Origin: Actinomycetota bacterium
GTDB lineage: Bacteria; Actinomycetota; Actinomycetes; Acidothermales; Acidothermaceae
NCBI GenBank assembly: GCA_003134755.1
Contig: PLCK01000222.1
Location: 6,270-23,441 of the forward strand
Length of the DNA: 17,172 bases
Direction: 5' to 3'
The notes under the pieces were generated by a model. That model was given only the letters and a program-made list of their open reading frames with translations, had not been told where the DNA came from and ran no database searches. Both the position numbers and the translations under genes were made by a program. Positions 14,649 through 17,172 of this stretch are shown piece after piece; the first letter of the stretch is position 1, and every line of letters starts with the position of its first letter.

Positions 14649-14755
14649 CGAGCCCTCCTCGCCGTCAGTTTCGCCGCTTCCGGCGGGTCGACCACAAACC
14701 TGATCACCTTACCGTGACGTTCATGACGCATGACGACCACCGTACCCCGTCTCAT
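14645..14755 (-). CDS. Possible small leader ORF upstream of clgR
   Basis: A 36-codon frame begins MRRGTVVVMRHERHGKVIRF (ATG 14755; alternative ATG 14731) and stops at 14645-14647, overlapping the clgR ATG as ATGA. It lies within the leader expected from the candidate promoter at 14814-14839. I recognise no family. It would couple translation to clgR, but clgR has its own good ribosome-binding site and the frame may be chance. Confidence 0.25.
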   Translation of the reverse strand: MRRGTVVVMRHERHGKVIRFVVDPPEAAKLTARRAR

Positions 14756-14809
14756 CGGCACGCCGAGAGCGCAACTCGACTGATCGTGACAACTGATCCA
14801 ACGCCTGTG

Positions 14810-14839
14810 GTGTAACAGTGTAAGCACGCGGCCTGTTCC
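14810..14839 (-). promoter_or_regulatory. Candidate SigR/SigH-type promoter for clgR, with TTACAC direct repeat
   Basis: On the minus strand GGAAC (14839-14835) and GTT (14816-14814) are separated by exactly 18 bases, matching the oxidative/thiol-stress sigma factor consensus (SigR of Streptomyces, SigH/SigE of mycobacteria). It lies just past the cinA stop. A direct repeat, TTACAC-TG-TTACAC (14823-14810), covers the -10 side and could be a regulator site. clgR is known to be controlled by such sigma factors in several actinobacteria. Confidence 0.6.
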
Positions 14840-14853
14840 GGGGGTCGGGAGCA

Positions 14854-16128
14854 TCACCGTGGCGGAAGGCCGCCGATCCGACGGCGGACGATATCGAGTG
14901 CCGTGAGCACGGTGGCCCGCCTGATGCCATCACGATCACCGGAAAACCGGAATGCCTGAACTGTTCCGGCGGCCGCACCGTCGGGGCCGACGAGCGCGAC
15001 GTAAACCGTGCCGACGGGCTTACCGTCTTGTTCAGCCGGACCGGCCACACCCGTGGTCGCGATGCCGTAGGTAGCCCCGAATGTGAGCCGCGCGCCATCG
15101 GCCATCGCGACCGCAACATCGGGGTCGATCGGCCCGCGCTCGGCAAGCAACGCGGGCGCAACGCCGACGACGTCCGACTTTGTTTCGGTGGCGTATAGCA
15201 CCGCACCTCCGCGGTAGGTCGACGAAGACCCCGGCGTGGCGCTCAGCGCCGCACCCAGGAGGCCGCCCGTAAGCGATTCCGCGGTCGCGATCGTCGCGCT
15301 CGCATCGAGCAGCAACCGGTGCACGACGCCTTCGAGCCGGTCGTCGTCGACGCCGTAGACGACGTCGCCGAGTGCCGCCCGCGCCCGCCGCTCGACTGCG
15401 GCGATCTGTTCGCGCGCGGTAGCAGCGTCAACGGCCTTCGCGGTGATGCGTACGCGAGTCTGGCCCTCGGACGCCAGGTAGGCGATCGTCGGATTCCGCG
15501 ACGCCTCGAGTTCCCGGTCCAGGTCGGCCAGCGCGCGGGCAACCTCCGATTCCCAGATGCCGACCGTGCGCAGCACCCGCGACAGCAGCGTGGTGCCGGG
15601 CCCGGCCCGTTGTGTGAGTTCGGGCCGCACCCATCGATCGAAAATCTCGTGCATCTCGCGCGGGACGCCTGGCATTGCGTAGACGACGGCGCCGCGCGGG
15701 CCGAATTCGATGCGTAATCCGGGGGCGGTCCCCGCTGGATTCGGCAGCGCCGTCGCGCCCTCCGGGCGTTCTGCCATCCGCAGGTTGTTCGCCGGGAAGT
15801 CGGTGCGGCCCGCTGCCTCGTACCTGCGCAGCAGTGCCGCCTCGAGCTCTGGATCGCGAATCAACGGGACGCCGACCAGCTCGGCGAGAGCCTCGCGCGT
15901 CAGATCGTCCTGGGTCGGCCCGAGACCGCCGGTGACGAGGACGACGTCGGCACGCTCACATGCGGCGCCAACCGCCGCCGCGATCCGCCCGATGTTGTCA
16001 CCGACCGCCACGGTCATGTCGACGTCGACGCCGACATCCGCAAGTTCGCGGCCTAGCCACGCGGCATTTCCGTTCACGATGTCGCCAAGCAACAACTCGG
16101 TGCCGACCGCGACGATCTCCGCCTTCAC
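14854..16128 (-). CDS. cinA: CinA family protein (competence/damage-inducible; NMN deamidase-like)
   Basis: This 424-residue two-domain protein starts at GTG 16128, overlapping the pgsA stop by four bases (GTGA); a much longer open frame upstream is antisense-like noise without the MKAEIVAVGTELLLGD start. The N-terminal half is a molybdopterin-binding-type (COG1058) domain with VGTELLLGD near the start and GGLGPTQDD at 67-75. A middle segment follows, and the C-terminal CinA/PncC domain has ESLTGG at 284-289 and later ATTGVAGP. Known members deamidate nicotinamide mononucleotide and hydrolyse ADP-ribose, recycling pyridine nucleotides; in naturally competent bacteria the gene is coinduced with recA. 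It is translationally coupled in a rimO-pgsA-cinA operon; clgR follows after 205 bases with its own promoter candidate. Confidence 0.95.
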   Translation of the reverse strand: MKAEIVAVGTELLLGDIVNGNAAWLGRELADVGVDVDMTVAVGDNIGRIAAAVGAACERADVVLVTGGLGPTQDDLTREALAELVGVPLIRDPELEAALLRRYEAAGRTDFPANNLRMAERPEGATALPNPAGTAPGLRIEFGPRGAVVYAMPGVPREMHEIFDRWVRPELTQRAGPGTTLLSRVLRTVGIWESEVARALADLDRELEASRNPTIAYLASEGQTRVRITAKAVDAATAREQIAAVERRARAALGDVVYGVDDDRLEGVVHRLLLDASATIATAESLTGGLLGAALSATPGSSSTYRGGAVLYATETKSDVVGVAPALLAERGPIDPDVAVAMADGARLTFGATYGIATTGVAGPAEQDGKPVGTVYVALVGPDGAAAGTVQAFRFSGDRDGIRRATVLTALDIVRRRIGGLPPR

Positions 16129-16766
16129 CGGCGGCCCGAGGTGGCACGACGCAATCGGACCGCGCGAGCGACGTAGTCGACGCCAGTGATCAGCGTGATG
16201 ATCACCGCGACCGTCATCAGATAGGCACGCACAGATGCGAGCGGGCCGGTCAGCGGCAACAGGTACAGGCCGATCGCGACTGCCTGCACAAGCGTCTTGA
16301 CCTTGCCGCCGCGACTGGCGGCCAGGACGCCGCGCCTTATGACCCAGAACCGCAGAGCAGTTACGCCGATCTCGCGCACCAGCACGACGACCGTGACCCA
16401 CCAGGGCAGATCGTCGATGAGCGACAAGCTGATCAGCGCCGCGCCGATCAAAGCCTTGTCGGCGATCGGGTCGGCAATCTTGCCGAAATCGGTGACGGTG
16501 CCACGCCGCCGCGCAACGGCACCGTCGACACGGTCGGTCAGCGACGCCACCACGAACACGCAGGTCGCTGCGAGACGCCAGCCCGCCTGGTTGTCGCGGG
16601 CGCCGAGAAGCAGCGCGGCGAATATCGGCACCATCGCGAGCCGCGCGACTGTCAATGCGTTGGCCAGATTCGCAACCCCTGCCTGGGGCGCAGCCGCCGG
16701 CGACCGGGCACCGACGACGCCCGCGGTCGCGATCACGGGCTCGGTGCTCTCGCGGCCGGCAGTCAT
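16125..16766 (-). CDS. pgsA: CDP-alcohol phosphatidyltransferase (PgsA-like)
   Basis: This 213-residue membrane enzyme catalyses, in its family, the transfer of phosphatidyl from CDP-diacylglycerol to glycerol 3-phosphate, giving phosphatidylglycerol phosphate. The full CDP-alcohol signature is present: D78, D81, G82, A85-R86, G95, D99 and D103 in DRVDGAVARRRG and DFGKIADPIADK. Four or five hydrophobic helices follow the usual plan, and an Ala/Pro-rich disordered N-terminus of about 30 residues is extra. ATG 16766 overlaps the rimO stop (ATGA). The gene position between rimO and cinA is that of mycobacterial pgsA3, so phosphatidylglycerol phosphate synthesis is the best guess; another CDP-alcohol acceptor cannot be excluded from sequence. 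Confidence 0.93.
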   Translation of the reverse strand: MTAGRESTEPVIATAGVVGARSPAAAPQAGVANLANALTVARLAMVPIFAALLLGARDNQAGWRLAATCVFVVASLTDRVDGAVARRRGTVTDFGKIADPIADKALIGAALISLSLIDDLPWWVTVVVLVREIGVTALRFWVIRRGVLAASRGGKVKTLVQAVAIGLYLLPLTGPLASVRAYLMTVAVIITLITGVDYVARAVRLRRATSGRR

Positions 16767-17172
16767 CGGGTTGCGATACCAGCCTCGAGCGGCACAGCAA
16801 CCAGATCGGCGTCAGCTGCTGCCACGACCGTGGCGCGTACGACGGTTCCAGGAGCGACCACAATCCCCTGCAACAGCGTGGTGCCATCGACTTCCGGCGC
16901 CTGGTGGTCGGCGCGGCCCTCGACGTCCGGGCCGTTCGTCGTAGGAGCATCGTCTTCGACCGCGACGACCCGGTCGATGAGGACGTCGACCACCGAACCG
17001 ACCCGATCGAGCGCCCGCTCGGCCATGAGTTTCTCGACAAGTCGGCTCAGCCCGGCCTCGCGGTCGGCGACGACATCGCGATCTACCTTGCCCCGCAACG
17101 TCTCTGCATGCGTGCCGTCTTCGTCCGAATAACCGAAAACGCCGACGACGTCGAGCCGGGCAGCGAGCAGGA
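16763..17172 (-). CDS. rimO: RimO, C-terminal part (ribosomal protein S12 methylthiotransferase)
   Basis: The 3' end of a gene enters from the right edge and reads without a stop for 135 codons to TGA at 16763-16765. It begins in frame with LLAARLDVVGVFGYSDEDGT and continues through GLSRLVEKLMAERALDRVG into a C-terminal beta-rich stretch with VEGRADHQAPEVDG. This is the end of RimO, a radical-SAM enzyme that adds a methylthio group to an Asp of ribosomal protein S12; the last 70 or so residues are the TRAM RNA-binding domain. The radical-SAM cysteines lie outside the window. Its stop overlaps the pgsA start by four bases. Confidence 0.9.
   Translation of the reverse strand, partial: LLAARLDVVGVFGYSDEDGTHAETLRGKVDRDVVADREAGLSRLVEKLMAERALDRVGSVVDVLIDRVVAVEDDAPTTNGPDVEGRADHQAPEVDGTTLLQGIVVAPGTVVRATVVAAADADLVAVPLEAGIATR

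Noticed and set aside
16129..17040. Upstream extension of CinA to 17040
   Set aside because: The extra 300 residues overlap pgsA and rimO in another frame and have no conserved content; CinA starts with (M)KAEIVAVGTELLLGD at GTG 16128.

Overview
The window is about two-thirds G+C and its genes show strong G/C bias at third codon positions. Its conserved backbone is typical of Actinomycetota: rimO-pgsA-cinA-clgR on one side and DUF3046-recA-recX on the other. GTG starts, four-base stop/start overlaps and likely leaderless starts fit the same group. The recA intein sits at the site used by the Mycobacterium leprae RecA intein. I cannot name genus or species from sequence alone; a non-mycobacterial relative of the Mycobacteriales/Frankiales is my guess.

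Layout. On the minus strand at the left edge, the start of recX (repeat-rich N-terminus, cut by the window edge) overlaps the stop of recA. recA (196-2349) carries a full-length 364-residue intein with a LAGLIDADG endonuclease. A LexA/SOS box beside a -10 hexamer lies upstream, and then a small DUF3046 gene. A plus-strand accessory block follows (2847-7306): a Tat-exported berberine-bridge-type FAD oxidase, an ECF (SigE-family) sigma factor overlapped by a membrane protein with an extracellular Asp-box (BNR) propeller, and a DUF3558-like lipoprotein. Next is the large repair helicase gene lhr (7352-11803), convergent with an LppX/LprAFG-like lipoprotein gene (minus), then nei, encoding a Nei2-type DNA glycosylase (plus). 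The 3' end of nei overlaps a TetR regulator gene (minus) by 92 bases. The window closes on the minus strand with clgR, cinA, pgsA and the 3' end of rimO, the last three joined by four-base overlaps.

How the genes fit together. recA/recX, lhr and nei form a DNA-repair neighbourhood. clgR has a good thiol-stress-type (SigR/SigH) promoter candidate, linking it to proteostasis control. The least described piece is the sigma factor plus membrane propeller pair: it has an ECF-type promoter candidate just upstream and the architecture of a sigma/sensor (possible anti-sigma) module, though the membrane partner has no recognisable zinc anti-sigma motif. The other notable observation is a sharply lower-G+C patch in recA immediately downstream of the G+C-rich intein, which makes recA look mosaic.
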